A stretch of 64,000 nt of DNA from Symbiodinium natans (Eukaryota > Sar > Dinophyceae > Suessiales > Symbiodiniaceae). A program made the position numbers and the translations under genes. Positions 45,560 through 56,982 of this stretch are shown in pieces. Numbering within the stretch: position 1 is the first letter of the stretch; each line of letters starts with the position of its first letter. Where the stretch lies: NCBI GenBank assembly GCA_905221605.1, contig CAJNDS010001646.1:547001-611000 (forward strand), given 5' to 3'. Under the pieces are notes generated by a model. The model saw only the letters and a list, made by a program, of their open reading frames with translations. It searched no databases and had not been told where the DNA came from.

Positions 45560-45716
45560 CATGTTGAAGGTCAAGTTTATGGCTAGGACAGGGAAAGCTT
45601 CGCATTTCGGAGCTTCGGACCTTGGGGTTGTGTGAAACTTGTTGAACCACATTGGCGTTTCATCTCCTTGAGCAGGTGGAGATTTCGGGACTCAAGAAAG
45701 ATGCGTGGGTTGCTCT

Positions 45717-46118
45717 AGGAAGCCCTGAGCCAAAAGAGTTGTCGATTCTGCAGGGACCGCATTCACAAGGACAAGTACAAACTGGAGATTTTGCACCGGG
45801 TATTCGGGCAGGCTCGAGCTTGCATCACGAGGACCAAGAGTCTCTTGAAGGTGAGCTGCTGATCGTTCTAGGCATTGTATTCTTGAGGTTGCGCTGTTGA
45901 GGTTGAGGCGGCTTGCTACACTGAAGATTCAGATGTCATGTAGCTGGGCAAGCTGGCAAAAAAACTGGTTGTTTGGGGCTTTCTGTTCTCCTAGGGTCTC
46001 GAAGGTTCACGACATGCACGGCTCCTCGATCCGGCTCACATTTTCCGAGCCACAGCTCGGGGCATGCAAAGCAATGTAACTCCGGGATCAGGACCTTCAT
46101 AAACGCACAAACGCGCCA
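45717..46118 (+). CDS. Small plus-strand gene, last two exons (copy A)
   Basis: The first exon follows acceptor GCTCTAG at about 45716 and ends at AAG|GTGAGC near 45858. It reads EALSQKSCRFCRDRIHKDKY, then KLEILHRVFGQARACITRTK. The second exon starts after TTCTGTTCTCCTAG at about 45995 and, in the phase set by the first, reads GLEGSRHARLLDPAHIFRAT, then ARGMQSNVTPGSGPS, stop at about 46101. Both splice edges are canonical. The CRFC pair and basic residues hint at a metal- or nucleic-acid-binding segment, but no family is recognised. It lies upstream of M-A on the other strand, so the two genes would be divergent. Confidence 0.5.
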
Positions 46119-46795
46119 ATAGCTGTAGTTGCAGTCGGAGATCCCAGGCTAGCCACTGCCAAAGCCACGGCGAATGAGAACTCGACCTGAGCCGCACAGT
46201 GGGGTTTTTGCGGTGTTGGGAGGCATCCAGGAGTTCCAGAGAAGCCCTTTTTGCCCTTGTAATCCTACCAAAATCACGTTAACACAAATGATGCTCAAAG
46301 GCTCAATCATTTTTTTGAGGACCCACAGGGGTTTGGAATCTTTCTCAGTAACTGCGAGGAACTCCGTAGCAAGACAGTGAGTGGTTCTGGTGCAAGGTGC
46401 CTAGGGCCTTGGCAGGTTTGAGTATCACTGCTTGTTGGGTGCTAGCCCCAACCACCTGTCCTTGGCCAAATCACGAGGGTCGAGCAGCAGCAGTTGCAGC
46501 AGGCGAAGTAGCTGACCTGCTTGTCAAGCGGAAAGCACATGGTCTACCTTCGTCGACATGAGATCGCCGCGACGCGAAAGAAAAATCTACTGCTGCAGCT
46601 TGTCAGGGAAGTGTCCACTTCAAAGTCGCTTTATGCAAAGCAACTACTCATCGGGACTGTCCAAAATTTCGAAGCTGAGTTAGAATACACACGCCCAGAA
46701 GGCAAATGTTCAAGCCCTTTGACCCAAGACACACATTCACAACATGAAAGAAAAATGACAAAGCTGACATGAACTAAGACCCTGCCGTGAACAAA

Positions 46796-47010
46796 CTAAT
46801 GGATGCGCCTCGGCTGGTTTGTCTCCATCATGCTCTGAATAATCCCGATTTGGGCTCCATGAGGCCAGTGCATTTTGGAAGACCAACACGGCAATCCTCT
46901 CACTTCGGGGGCTCCCATGAACATCTCCTGCAGCTGTCGCTGGAAAGCCCTGGTCTCCCGATGTCGACTCGAAACAAACCGCAAATAGATGATCACGAAG
47001 ACAGGGCAGG
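46796..47010 (-). CDS. Probable terminal exon, unrecognised
   Basis: The minus frame reads VFVIIYLRFVSSRHRETRAF, then QRQLQEMFMGAPEVRGLPCW and on to a stop at 46796. A membrane-like start is followed by a helix. No paralogue is seen in the window. Confidence 0.5.
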
Positions 47011-47319
47011 GCAAGGGGCACCTTGTACGGCTTGGCTCTGGTGGCCTCTGGCACCTCTGCCTCGGAGAATCGCAGAAGGGAAACTGTACCGGGCCCGAGA
47101 AGTGCGGCCCGGCTCCCGTGGCTTCTCGCAGAGGCTTTGGAAGCTTAGAGGAGATAACACTGAGGAAGCTGACAAACAACGCGGCTCGGAAGACAACCAA
47201 CAACCCCTGAATGTGGTCCGACATGTCGGACCAAGGTTCCCCATCCATGTGATTGACGCTCCAACCTTACGAACAGCAACAACCTTCGAGTAGCACCGCA
47301 CCTCGGCAGACGCTGCCAT

Positions 47320-48597
47320 GGACAGAGCTCCCGTGGCCGGCAGCAGCTGCCGCAGAACAAGCGATCACGCTCGAAGCCGGCAGGCTGCATTCGGCTCTGG
47401 GTTGAACGTCATAACGTCGGGATAGGGCAACAAAAGTGTTGTCTAAAGCAGTCTTCCGACTACCCTGGCTGCTTACGCTGATCACTGAATTTGGCGACTT
47501 CTGCACGTAAGCTGCCACAGACGCTGTGATATGCAAATCCCAGGCTGAGCACCAACATGCATGCAGTTTGGTTGGGCGACATTGCATCTTTCATGGCCTT
47601 TCACAGTTGCTCTTCACTCGCAAGCCCTTTGGGATTGGACTTCTGCATGGGCTGCAGACTTCAGGCTCCTTAACCTGTGCTCGCTGTAGAGGTTTCGGTC
47701 ATCTGAAGCCAAGAGGGTTTAGAGTCCAGGGTTTAGAGGAGGGGGTTACAGTCAAGGCTCATGGGCAAGCGCATGCAAGAAGGGAATCAAATACCAAGAT
47801 ATGTCGGCATATATCGACATTACAAGCTTTCAGCACAGGGGGACGTCAAAGCGAATCGCTTCAGAATTACTGGGGAGGAGCTTGAGCACCTCACCTCACA
47901 CTTCTGCACACATGTAGCAAGTTTGCTCAGGTCTGCTTCTACCATAAGAAGGATGCTCATCTTTTTCATTCTTCAGGAAAACAGGAACACACATCCCCAG
48001 ACAAACTCCTGCTTTGAAGAGTGTACAACATTGGGGGTGTATTTCTGCCCGGTGGACAAAGCCTAAACAACATCAGCCGCAAAGTGCAGCAGAACTTGGC
48101 TGGACCAAGCGAAGGCATGCGCAGGCTCAAGCACACCAGGAGACACTTACGAAGCAGACAAGGCGGAGGTCTATATGCACACTATGGTACAAGATGCGAA
48201 GAGCAGTTTGGCAGACCCAAGCGGAGGCCAAGATTTCTGACGTAGATGTGTAAGACAAGAGCCGCCGGCTAAGATTCCGCAACAAAGAACCAGGATTTCC
48301 AGAATGCTTGATTTTGAAAGCCATGGCCAATCCTCAGCTAGCCTTGGACTGAATTGCTCTGAAAGGCTAGATCCCAGACTAGTGAAAGGATACCATTTCC
48401 TGTTTAAAAGGGGCCTGTTATGGAGCCCAACTCCTAAACAAGTGTTCAAGGAAGATGCCGAATGAAAGAGGCAACATTCTTAAAAGGAACTGGATGGAAG
48501 CCCCTTGTCGCCGCCCACGCCCAGTCAACTGTAGTGAAACCACAGGAATGCGAGCAGACGCATTGTGCACACACGCACACACGCGCACACACACACA

Positions 48598-48647
<50 letters not shown>

Positions 48648-48950
48648 GCACTTGCAATCAGGAGGAACACCAAATGGCTTTTGAGAAACTGCCATATCTG
48701 AGACTATAAGCAATGTCTTGTTCCTGCAGTTTACAGCACACATGTGTATTCGTAGTTCTCTCACTAATCCTCCCTTGCAAAAGCTGGGCAGACCTTTTGC
48801 CGACCAGCCAGCGATGCCCGGAGGATCGATGAAAGAGACGCAAGTCGACTGTCACGCCTTAAGCGTGGCAAGGGAAGCTACAGTTGCTGTGGGCGTGCCC
48901 CTTCTTGAGAAGTGGCAAGCCCGAAAACGCATACCTAGTCCACATGTTTT
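47320..48950. other. No gene recognised; CA microsatellite
   Basis: Nothing coding is convincing. A (CA)n tract of about 74 bp is at 48568-48641. Unlike 0-46 kb, there is no telomeric repeat here. Confidence 0.55.
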
Positions 48951-48952
48951 TC

Positions 48953-49927
48953 TTACAACGCCACTGTGTGGCTCAGCTCGACGAGCCTGCCGAGGCTCAC
49001 GGCCGTTAACCCACGCTCACGCAGCTGACATAACAGAGTTTGAAGGCCAACCCAACACCACTCGCGAAAGCCACGCTCCGGCATGTGGATTACGATGATG
49101 GAGCCGTGCTGTGCTGTTTTGCCTAGAAACTTACCAATAAAGTCACCATCCTGGATAACTGGGCAGCACGCGTATGTATCACTCATCACATTAGTCAAGC
49201 CTTTTCGCTTGAGGATGCCAGACATGGCAGCATTCAGCCTGCCATGCGGAGCGCGAAACCACCGGACGCCCTCTTCAACGCCAGCGCTCCGCTGCAAGCT
49301 GGTGATGCGGCTGGAGCACTCATCAACCGCATCCTCAAAATCTTCCAGAGGCCAGTTCATGTAGCTCTTGTCTATAAGGCAATGGTTGCCCAGCTCATGG
49401 CCATCTTTCAGGAGGTCAGCCAAAGCGTCCTCATTACCTGCGATGAACTTGCCCAGGAGCATGAAGGTTGCCTGGGCACCATGCTGCTTTAAGAGGGATC
49501 GAACCTGAGGCAGCATAGAGTTCTTGGGACTCAGCCGACAGGGCGCGTCGTCAATCGTCAGCGCCACGTAGTTACGAACGCCGGGGTGCGCATCGACATC
49601 AAAGTACCAAAGGGAGTCTGAAGATGCAAATGATCCGAAGAAACTGATGGAGCTTCTGAACGCGATTTTGTCCCATACCAGCTGCAGAGCTCCTGGAACG
49701 CCTGGGAACCGCTCAGGCGGAATGAAGGGAACATCCCCATGCTCCATGGCGGCGAGGGGGCTCTCCTCCACCTGATCAAAACCTGCCTTGGCAGAAACAA
49801 GTAGCTTCGCAACTCCAACACCTCTCAGGTCCAGAACTGCTGTAGTGCAGAGGATTACAACTCCGGCAGGATCCAACAGCACCCTAGACCCAGCAAAGCT
49901 GTCGGTAGCAGAGCTCTGCTTCCTCAC
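48953..49927 (-). CDS. Polysaccharide deacetylase-like protein (NodB / CE4 fold)
   Basis: This is an intronless frame of 324 residues. Carbohydrate esterase family 4 enzymes remove N- or O-acetyl groups from chitin, peptidoglycan or xylan using a metal bound by Asp-His-His. Visible motifs: TIDDAP with D126-D127 (motif 1); GHELGNH with H177 and H182 (motif 2); WFRAPHG, R225 to G229 (motif 3); SDTYACCP near 249-256 (motif 4); SIIVIHM with H281 (motif 5). In motif 2 the usual second histidine, four residues after H182, is D186, so the metal site is altered and activity is uncertain. Residues 21-36 are hydrophobic but no clean signal peptide is seen. The first methionine may not be the true start. 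An 8-base match to the spliced leader 3' end (GGCTCAAG, complement of 50300-50307) lies upstream but is too short to rely on. Confidence 0.8.
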   Translation of the reverse strand: MRKQSSATDSFAGSRVLLDPAGVVILCTTAVLDLRGVGVAKLLVSAKAGFDQVEESPLAAMEHGDVPFIPPERFPGVPGALQLVWDKIAFRSSISFFGSFASSDSLWYFDVDAHPGVRNYVALTIDDAPCRLSPKNSMLPQVRSLLKQHGAQATFMLLGKFIAGNEDALADLLKDGHELGNHCLIDKSYMNWPLEDFEDAVDECSSRITSLQRSAGVEEGVRWFRAPHGRLNAAMSGILKRKGLTNVMSDTYACCPVIQDGDFIGKFLGKTAQHGSIIVIHMPERGFREWCWVGLQTLLCQLRERGLTAVSLGRLVELSHTVAL

Positions 49928-49989
49928 GGTCTGGAAACTCTTGCCAGTGAACTTTCGAGATGCAGTACCCGAGCTTCCAAGTTGGTAGA

Positions 49990-51400
49990 TCCAGCTCGAA
50001 TCCCTTGGGCTCGACCATGCAACACTCGAACATGCCAGTCATGGCTCCAGCTCAAGCATGTGACATGCTCCAGAAGCAAGTAACAACATCCTTAGAAAAT
50101 GATTGTTGCTGTTGATTTGTTTCTGTTTGTCTGATGCGACAACTGCTAAGATATGAAACAAAGGTCTGACACCGCGGAAGCCTCGACCGCCGAACCCTGC
50201 TCACAAGCTCACGAGTGGCAAATAAAGCATAGGGGGCCGGTTTTGCCAGTCACGCTACATTCATACACGTCGACTGGGCCCCGAGTCGACTTTGTCTGAC
50301 TTGAGCCTAAGTCATGCAGTGATCCGGACTGATTGGTGGCCCCAGCACTGACCTGAACTTATTCACCGCTTGTCATATGACATCCTAGCCAAGGGCATAC
50401 CGCCGACTATGCAGCGTCATGTGAGGATCCATGAGGACGGCTCTCCCGGCTCAAACCAAGTACCCGCACCAAGCCGCCAACACTATCCACCTGCGCCCCC
50501 CAAGGCTCAACCGCACAGAATCGCAAGCAACCAGGATACAATGCCTTCACCAAAGCGATGCATGCAAGGTCTTGATGCAATCAGCCATGTCTCGAGTCTT
50601 ATTCCAAAATCGGTGTGCAAGAACTTGTAAGTTGTCAGTTGCCCTGTCGCACTTTAAGCTGAAACCTGGAACAGACTGCCCAAGATCTTACTGCATGAGA
50701 AGATGCATCTCAAATGCATGGCCGTGATTCGTAAATACAAAGCAATTGCATACGCTTTGCATGTACCTGCTGTAAGACGGCCATTGCATGCCGAGATGCA
50801 TCTCAAATGTATGACCAGTGATTCCGTCAATGACACCACAGCTTGGCACACGAGCCATTTGAATTGCACTGTGCTGCGTGTGCTTGATGAGCAGGTTGCC
50901 GAGGCATTCGATTTGGAGCTGCCCGGCAAGATCCTCAGCCAACAGCCGACATCGATCTCTTAGATTCGAGCGTCTCCTGTCAAAGCGCTGCCCATCTCTG
51001 CACAGAAGGCACCGGTCCAACTCGTGAGATCACTGACTCACAAGATGACTCTAACTGTGGGGGCGAAATTTAGGTGAGACTCCGGGTGAATCTCCGGGAA
51101 GTGATCTTCGAATGGCCATAGCAATGCCGACAGCAGAGCAGGTTGACATGACAACAGCGCCCGATCGTCACGTCCATAACAAGAATGGCAACGGGAATCA
51201 AGCAATGCAGGCCTGCCATTCCAAGCTTGCAAGACAGCAGCAGCACAACAGGCTGCCAAAAGCAGGAGAACATGTTTGCAAATCAGCTGCCTGTTTGCGT
51301 CTCCAGAATTGGCCTGCATTGCTTGGCTAGCAAGAAATACGGTCCCACCAAAGGACCAGCAACTGGATTGAACTTTCCTTTAAGTCTTCGCCGACGAAGA
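49990..51400. other. No gene recognised
   Basis: The region upstream of the deacetylase. A near-identical motif (agatgcatctcaaatg) occurs at 50702 and 50794. Open frames on both strands are short and show no recognisable motif. Confidence 0.5.
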
Positions 51401-51689
51401 GCACAACTGACCTCCTTGGCTTCCCAGCTTCTGCACCTTGTATGCAGACACGATGGAAGCCCAGAGCAAAGCCCGATTCTTCAAAGAGAGGCTTGATTCC
51501 TTTTGTCGCCCCTGCGACAGCTGCCCTGAGCGCCATCGTTTCATAATCAAGGCCAGGGCATCATACTCAGCATCTTAAGGGTAACAAGAGAAACCACCAC
51601 AAAACCGAACCCCTCACAGCACAGATCTGTTTCATGGAGCTTCTCAAGAAAGATCACAAGCAGCGCCAGTGGCGTAATAAAAACCAGAT

Positions 51690-52336
51690 CTTGCACAGGC
51701 TATCCGTTGAGGACTTGCAGACCAGTAACCAGACCGACTGCCAGAATGAATAAGCCTGCATTTAGCAAGGTCAAACGTCCACTCTGGTACACCATGTTGA
51801 CTCTCATCGACTCTAAGATCATGACCATGTCCCACAACAAACTTAAGACAGGAATGCTCTGCGCAAATCCATGCTGCACCAAAACTGCGGCCACGTCTGT
51901 AGTCTGGAGTGCCAGAAACAAAGCCAAAAACGTGAGCTCCATCACAAGCAGCAGTGGGCAAGCAACAACAGAGCCCACTGCAAGAGGCATCTCATCGAGG
52001 GGCACTCCGTATCCTTGGTAAAGAAGCTGAAGAAGGAAGAGCTGGCAGTTGTGCGAGGAGGTATACCTTTTGGGCTTCTCGGCGAAGAGCATGGGCAGAA
52101 GTATGGACGAGGATCATGCCGGTGCATGTCAACGTGCTGACACCGTTGCTTACAGGTGCCACGCATGAAATGACCTGCGCTGGTCTCCACCATGAATTTA
52201 AAGATGCTGGTTCTGATGCACTCGTGTTGGCAGGGAAGGATATCAGCATACTGAGAACGGTATTCCAAACAACGCGGCTCTTTCTCACTGAAATATCCGA
52301 AAACACGGGGCAAGACACATACGTGGAACCCATCAC
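51690..52336 (-). pseudogene. Decayed tandem copy of the membrane gene at 53.8-55.3 kb
   Basis: Pieces of the neighbour's second exon are present in different frames: IRTSIFKFMVETSAGHFMRG (about 52280), HNCQLFLLQLLYQGYGVPL (about 52050), then LLVMELTFLALFLALQTTDV and IPVLSLLWDMVMILESMRVN. About 50 codons between DVAAV and IPVLS are deleted, and at least two frameshifts separate the parts. The exon-1 equivalent is not found. Flanking sequence downstream (51420-51560) also matches 53640-53765, so the duplication covered more than the coding part. Confidence 0.8.
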
Positions 52337-53832
52337 AAGCCCCGAACCAGGGAAGACCTGTGCCTACACCCTGAACTCTAAGAAGCTCAAAAAGTCTGCG
52401 GAGATTTGGGGCCTAAAGCGTGTCTTGCGCTTTAGGCTTGTGCTGTCGAGCCCAGACTGCAGGACTTGGCACTCTTGCGTTACAGTTCCCTTGTGGCTTC
52501 AGGGTCCTGCGGTTTAGAGTTGAAGCCTTATGTGCCCGCTTTTCTGATGACATCCTGCCCCGCCTCGACAACACTGTGAAGGCAACTGCCCGAAACCAGT
52601 CCTGATCCAGCTGATCATTAACTTTCGACAAGTTGCACACACAAGACTATAAGCCTTCAGCTGAAAATACAGTGCTCTCATCCTGCTGCCGCACTGAGGT
52701 CCCAACACGTGAGCAGCGAAGCCAGAAAGTCTGGGCAATCGAGCTGAAAGACTGAACGCATGTGATCTTTGGCGAGTTGATTTGGAGCCTTTCGACCGAG
52801 TCAAAGGCCTGAAGGAGACAGGGGTCGAAAAAACGAGGAGCCCGGTTTAGACTTAGAAGCTTTCAGGTGGGGTGGGTGCTGTCGGGGGCGTTCATGTGCT
52901 GGGCCACCTGGTAGATTGCACATGGTTGCACTGCTTGTGTGTTTTTTTTTGGCCTGACGTGTTAAAATTTGCAGACTGCTGAGCGTATGCGCTGAAGTTT
53001 GGGGCGAAAACTGCGTTTAGGTCCCCGGCACTTGCTGTGAGTGCAGCAGGGGAAAAACCCATCACAGGCCAAACGGAACATACGTTTCACCTTTCGGCCC
53101 CTTTTTCCGTCGAAGTACCGACAAACCTTTCACAAACTCGCCCATAGCGCAGCGAGCCGAACTGATATCACGTGGGGCAAAGGCCCTTCCACAAGCAACT
53201 GTTTCATCGAAGCAGCTCGACAGCTTATGTTCCAGGCTCTTTGCACTTATGAGCCGACATCTCCTTGGGAGATACACCAGCCAGCGTCTGTCGGCATGCT
53301 CACTGGAGTAAAGGATGCTGCTCGCTATGGAACTGAAGCAAGAACACACACTTCGTGGAAAAGTTGCACCATGAATGAACACCAAAACAAGGTCAATGTC
53401 CGGAAGGCAAAGCGCAGGCCAGCAACCGCAGCATCTGGAGTAAACTGAAGAACTTCGTTCGAAGTCTCCCTCAGCTAGACGAAATGCGCCGTCTTGATGG
53501 CAGCAGTCCTGCAACGCTTTCGGTCTTCTGAAACGCTTCCTCATTACAACAAACAACACGTTCCTACACCCAGTAGGGCAGAGAAGCATTGTAAGTTGCT
53601 TGCGCAACGCTGCACATGCAGGGCCTCCTTAGCATGCCAGCATCTGCAGTTTTATGCAGACACGATGTACCCCACAAGCACCACTCTAACAGAGGTTTGC
53701 ACCCTCCCGTCGCCCCTTCGATAGCTGCTCTGGGCGCTGCGATCGTTCTAGAATCAAAGCCAAACAATCGATTGCAGTCCCCATCAGCCAGCAAGATCCA
53801 GCGGGCAAAAGAAACATAACATAAGATGCAGC

Positions 53833-55310
53833 TTAGTTCCCACACGAGCAATCGCAGAGTAGTAGCGGCGCCAGTAGCACAACTATCAACAGGTCTTGAA
53901 CAGGCCATCCATTAAGGAATTGCACACGAGCAACCAGGCCGACCGCCAGAATGAACAAGCCAGCGTTTAACCAGGTCAAAGGTCGACTCTGGTGCACCAT
54001 GTTGACTCTCATCGACTCCAAGATCATGACCATGTCCCACAGCAAACTTAGAACGGGAATGGCGGTCACCAGATCAGTTCCCTGACGTCTGAGATAGATG
54101 AGGAGAAGCACTGTGATCAGCAAAGCCGCAATCCCTGGAAGGTAGTCCAATCTGTTCTCTCGAGGATACCTATACGCCAGGTATGCCTCTGCGCAAATCC
54201 ATGCTACACCAAAAACTGCGGCCACATCTGTAGTCTGAGTAGTCTGGAGTGCCTGAAACAAAGCCAAAAACGTGAGCTCCATCACAAGCAGCAGCGGGCT
54301 AGCAACAACGGAGCCCACAGCAAGCGGCATGACTTTGAGGGGCACCAAGTATCTTTGGCAGATAAGCTGCAGGAGAAAGAGCTGGCAGTTGTGAAAGAGC
54401 AAGTCATAAAAAGCTCCATGGAGGGGTACGCTTCGAGCCTTTTCCCGAAGCTCAGCAGGAGAAGTGAAGATACTTTGGATCAAGTCGGTGCATGTCAACA
54501 TGTCGACACCATTGCTTTCAAAGGTGCCGCTCATGAGTCGACTTCCGCTGGTTTCCATGAAGTCCATGATGCTGATTCTGATGTGCTCGCGATGGCGGGC
54601 AAACGTAGGTGCATAGGGGCTCTTGCGGAACTCCTTCTCCGTTTTCTCAATGAAATCGATGACTGCTGTAACTTGCATCATGTTGTCTGGCGATCTTTCA
54701 CTTGATCCTTCAGCAGGAGCACTGCATATTGGGGCACTTACGGGGCTTAGAAAGTGGGTTATATGTACAGTTATATTTGGCTAATAAGTACCCTAAACCC
54801 TCAACCCTAAACCCTTAACCCTAAACCCTAAACCCAATTACAATTGGTTACTAAGTACCATGATCCTCCAAGCAAGGCCAGCCGAGGTGGTGATGAAGGT
54901 GAAGGACCGCTGGCGGAGAAAGTTTCGGCAGCAGAGGACGCAGCATCGGAGAAAAAGTACGACCAAAGAGAGCCGGAAAGAGCCGCTGATTGCTGGGACA
55001 AGCTGCTCCAAGCCAGAGTGGGAACTGAGTGCAACCTGCGCATTTTGCACGTACACTCCCACCAACGGTATCCGTTGGGATCGATGGCTGTCAACTCCAC
55101 TGAGTAAACATCTCCACTCTCAAAAATCCAGATTGAGGCCCAGTGGGAGAAGATGCCATCGCCAACAATGAGCACATAGGCATGACAAGAACTGCGGTCT
55201 AGTTCGATGTCTTCTGAAACCAGACTCTTCGCTTCTTTTTCAGCGACTTGAAGTTCAGCTCGGAAGGTGCTGCCAGCAGGACGCATGAACACAAGGGCGG
55301 AGAGGCCCAT
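53833..55310 (-). CDS. Two-exon membrane protein with possible papain-like (LRAT/PPPDE-type) domain
   Basis: Proposed exons 55310-54859 and 54721-53833 join in phase to 446 codons. The 137-bp intron has a GT donor (54858) and CAG acceptor (54722-54724) and contains a CCCTAAA tract at 54789-54836. The ATG at 55310 is preceded in frame by TAA. Exon 1 has DGIFSHWASIWIFESGDVYS (H56); exon 2 has LLFHNCQLFLLQL (C263). A His near the start and an Asn-Cys pair later recall LRAT/PPPDE/NlpC-type thiol hydrolases; that link is inference. Six hydrophobic segments follow, from PLAVGSVVASPLLLVMELTF to LLIVVLLAPLLLCDC, so the C-terminal half is multi-pass membrane. A decayed copy lies downstream at 51.7-52.3 kb. 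Confidence 0.7.
54789..54836 (-). repeat. CCCTAAA tract inside the 137-bp intron
   Basis: Six to seven CCCTAAA/CCCTCAA/CCCTTAA units fill about a third of the intron of the 53833-55310 gene. Confidence 0.9.
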
Positions 55311-55989
55311 TGCTGGCCGACTAAGCGCTTACAGGACACGGAGGATCCTAGTACCAACTTGCATCAAGGGCCTCTGATGGTCTCGAGCCGCCTAACCAGG
55401 TTGGAAAAGTATCCGTGGGCCAGTGTGGGTTGAAAGTGCTGCGCACCTATCTGTTTATGCAACTGAACCTGGCCTCCCAAGTCTCATTCAAACGAAATGA
55501 TTCTGCAGGCCTACTGTCACCCATGGACTGTGACTAAGACAATGGGAACGTTGACTGCATCGTGCAGAAGCACAGTGGTCAAGAAGCCCCTGATTTAGGG
55601 GGTGAAGCCAAGAACCTTCATCAACCAGAGCATATGCTTATGTGTGTGTGTGCCTGGCAAGGGTTCAGGTTTGGAGATCTTATCGCGCCCCCCCCCCCCC
55701 GCCCCCCCGATGGCAAGGAAGCCAGGAAGCCTCGTGTCGCGGCGTCCAGCAATGCTCTGCGGAGCATAGCGACCACCTGAGATGGGTTTATTTTCGGCGA
55801 CATGGAACAGAGTCGAACCATGACAACCCGAAACGCTGAACTCCATATATCCAATATCCAAAAAACCCCACAACTTCCGAAAACTTAAGGCTACCTCTTC
55901 GGACTCTGGGCGGTGTTGCAACAATGAGGACTCCAGTGTAGGGGATTCTTCAGCTTCAGTTGAGTTTCGAGGATGCCTTGGGCTACAAA

Positions 55990-56140
55990 ATCCCAAAATT
56001 GGGATTTATGTAGGGTTCATAGGGTTTTAGGGGTTAAAGGGTTTAAAGGGTCTTTTGGGTTTATAGGGATATAGGGTTTAAAGGGTTTATAGGGTTTTAA
56101 GGGTTTATAGGGTTTAGGATTTATAGGGTTTCGGGTTTAG
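55990..56140 (+). repeat. Degenerate TTTATAGGG repeats
   Basis: About 13 units of TTTATAGGG, TTTAAAGGG and TTTTAGGGG: a telomere-like variant repeat, the only sizeable one within 46.5-59 kb apart from the intronic tract. Confidence 0.8.
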
Positions 56141-56540
56141 AGCACCTCTCAGGAGCTCTTTTTTTTCTGCATCTGCTTGACCGAGCCAATATCTGAAATG
56201 CTTCCCCCGAAACATCCACACCCACCCCATACAATTCTCATCGCTACTACAGATCAATCGCTGACCCGGTCTGCGCCCTTTCTGGAGCATTGGCAGGAAT
56301 CGAGCCGCACCATGGCAAAGCGAGGGCACGATCTGTGCTAGGCTTGGTATACCTGGGGGCGCATGCTTCAAGACCCAAACCTGAAGCTCTCAGCCGCACC
56401 ATTACAAAACAGCACAGGTCCTTTCGCAGACCATGAGATGTCATGAGGGGTCATAAGGGATTGATGATCTTGCCGGACCTCGTGACCCCAAACCCACAGT
56501 CCAGTCGGCAGTTGAGCCTTCCTGCGATGCGCATCGGAAG

Positions 56541-56950
56541 CTACACCTCAAGCTTCCGCAGAAGAGGAATGGTGTCAGACAGCGGCAAGCAAGAACGTCT
56601 TTGACAGCGACTGGCAATCGTCGCTGGTCCGAGGCTTGAACCTGCGCATGTCCTTTCCCTTGCCTCAATGGCAAGGTTTGAACGCAAAGGGTCCAATTCC
56701 AGCTCTAAAGCTCTGAGCATAGCGGCGTTGCTCCTCAGGACGATGGTGAGGGACTCCTTTGGATCTTCGCAATACAGGCATCTTGGGCAGGAAGTTCTGC
56801 TGCTTAGCAGCACAACGTCAGGAAAAAAAGCACCAGTGAGCAGGAGTTCACGAGGAATGTTGCAGCAATAGCCTAGCATTAGCGTCAAACACAGGGCGCA
56901 ACAAATCAATACTGGCCTGCTCAATGGTGGTATCTAGGCAACGGGCTTCT
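56541..56950 (-). CDS. Open frame related to two decayed repeats at 58.5-58.95 kb
   Basis: The frame of about 128 residues includes LLTGAFFPDVVLLSSRTSCP and RCLYCEDPKESLTIVLRSN and ends DTIPLLRKLEV. Two copies at 58560-58745 and 58795-58960 carry matching peptides in shifted frames (VVLLSSRTFCPKEV; DVVLPSSRTFCPRC), so they look like broken duplicates. All three end with CGCTGACACCG-like DNA. Family unknown; this copy may itself be a fragment. Confidence 0.4.
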
Positions 56951-56982
56951 TTGAAAGGCGCCGCTGACACCGGCAGCATTGT

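Larger units (their letters stand above)
41208..46490 (+). repeat. Duplicated segment, copy A (direct repeat, about 5.3 kb)
   Basis: It matches 58983-64000 in direct orientation at a spacing of about 17.5-17.8 kb. Blocks 44141-45110 and 45190-46370 are almost identical to copy B. 42800-44050 is clearly diverged with many indels. A has 37 bp near 41310, about 65 bp near 42070-42135, 45 bp near 45125 and 23 bp near 46370 that B lacks. Confidence 0.95.

Noticed and set aside
45652-45900. 82-codon plus-strand frame beginning MAFHLLEQVEISGLKKD
   Set aside because: A different frame over the same bases is bounded by a CTAG acceptor and an AAG|GTGAGC donor and reads as better coding sequence, so I preferred that.
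48418-48764. Cys/Val repeat proteins over the CA microsatellite
   Set aside because: They are translations of (CA)n/(GT)n, not genes.
49728-49741. GGGAACATCCCC as another hairpin-element terminus
   Set aside because: It lies within the conserved coding frame of the deacetylase and has no partner terminus nearby.
50300-50307. Possible spliced-leader relic upstream of the deacetylase gene
   Set aside because: Only eight bases match and they lie about 370 bases from the start codon; chance is likely.
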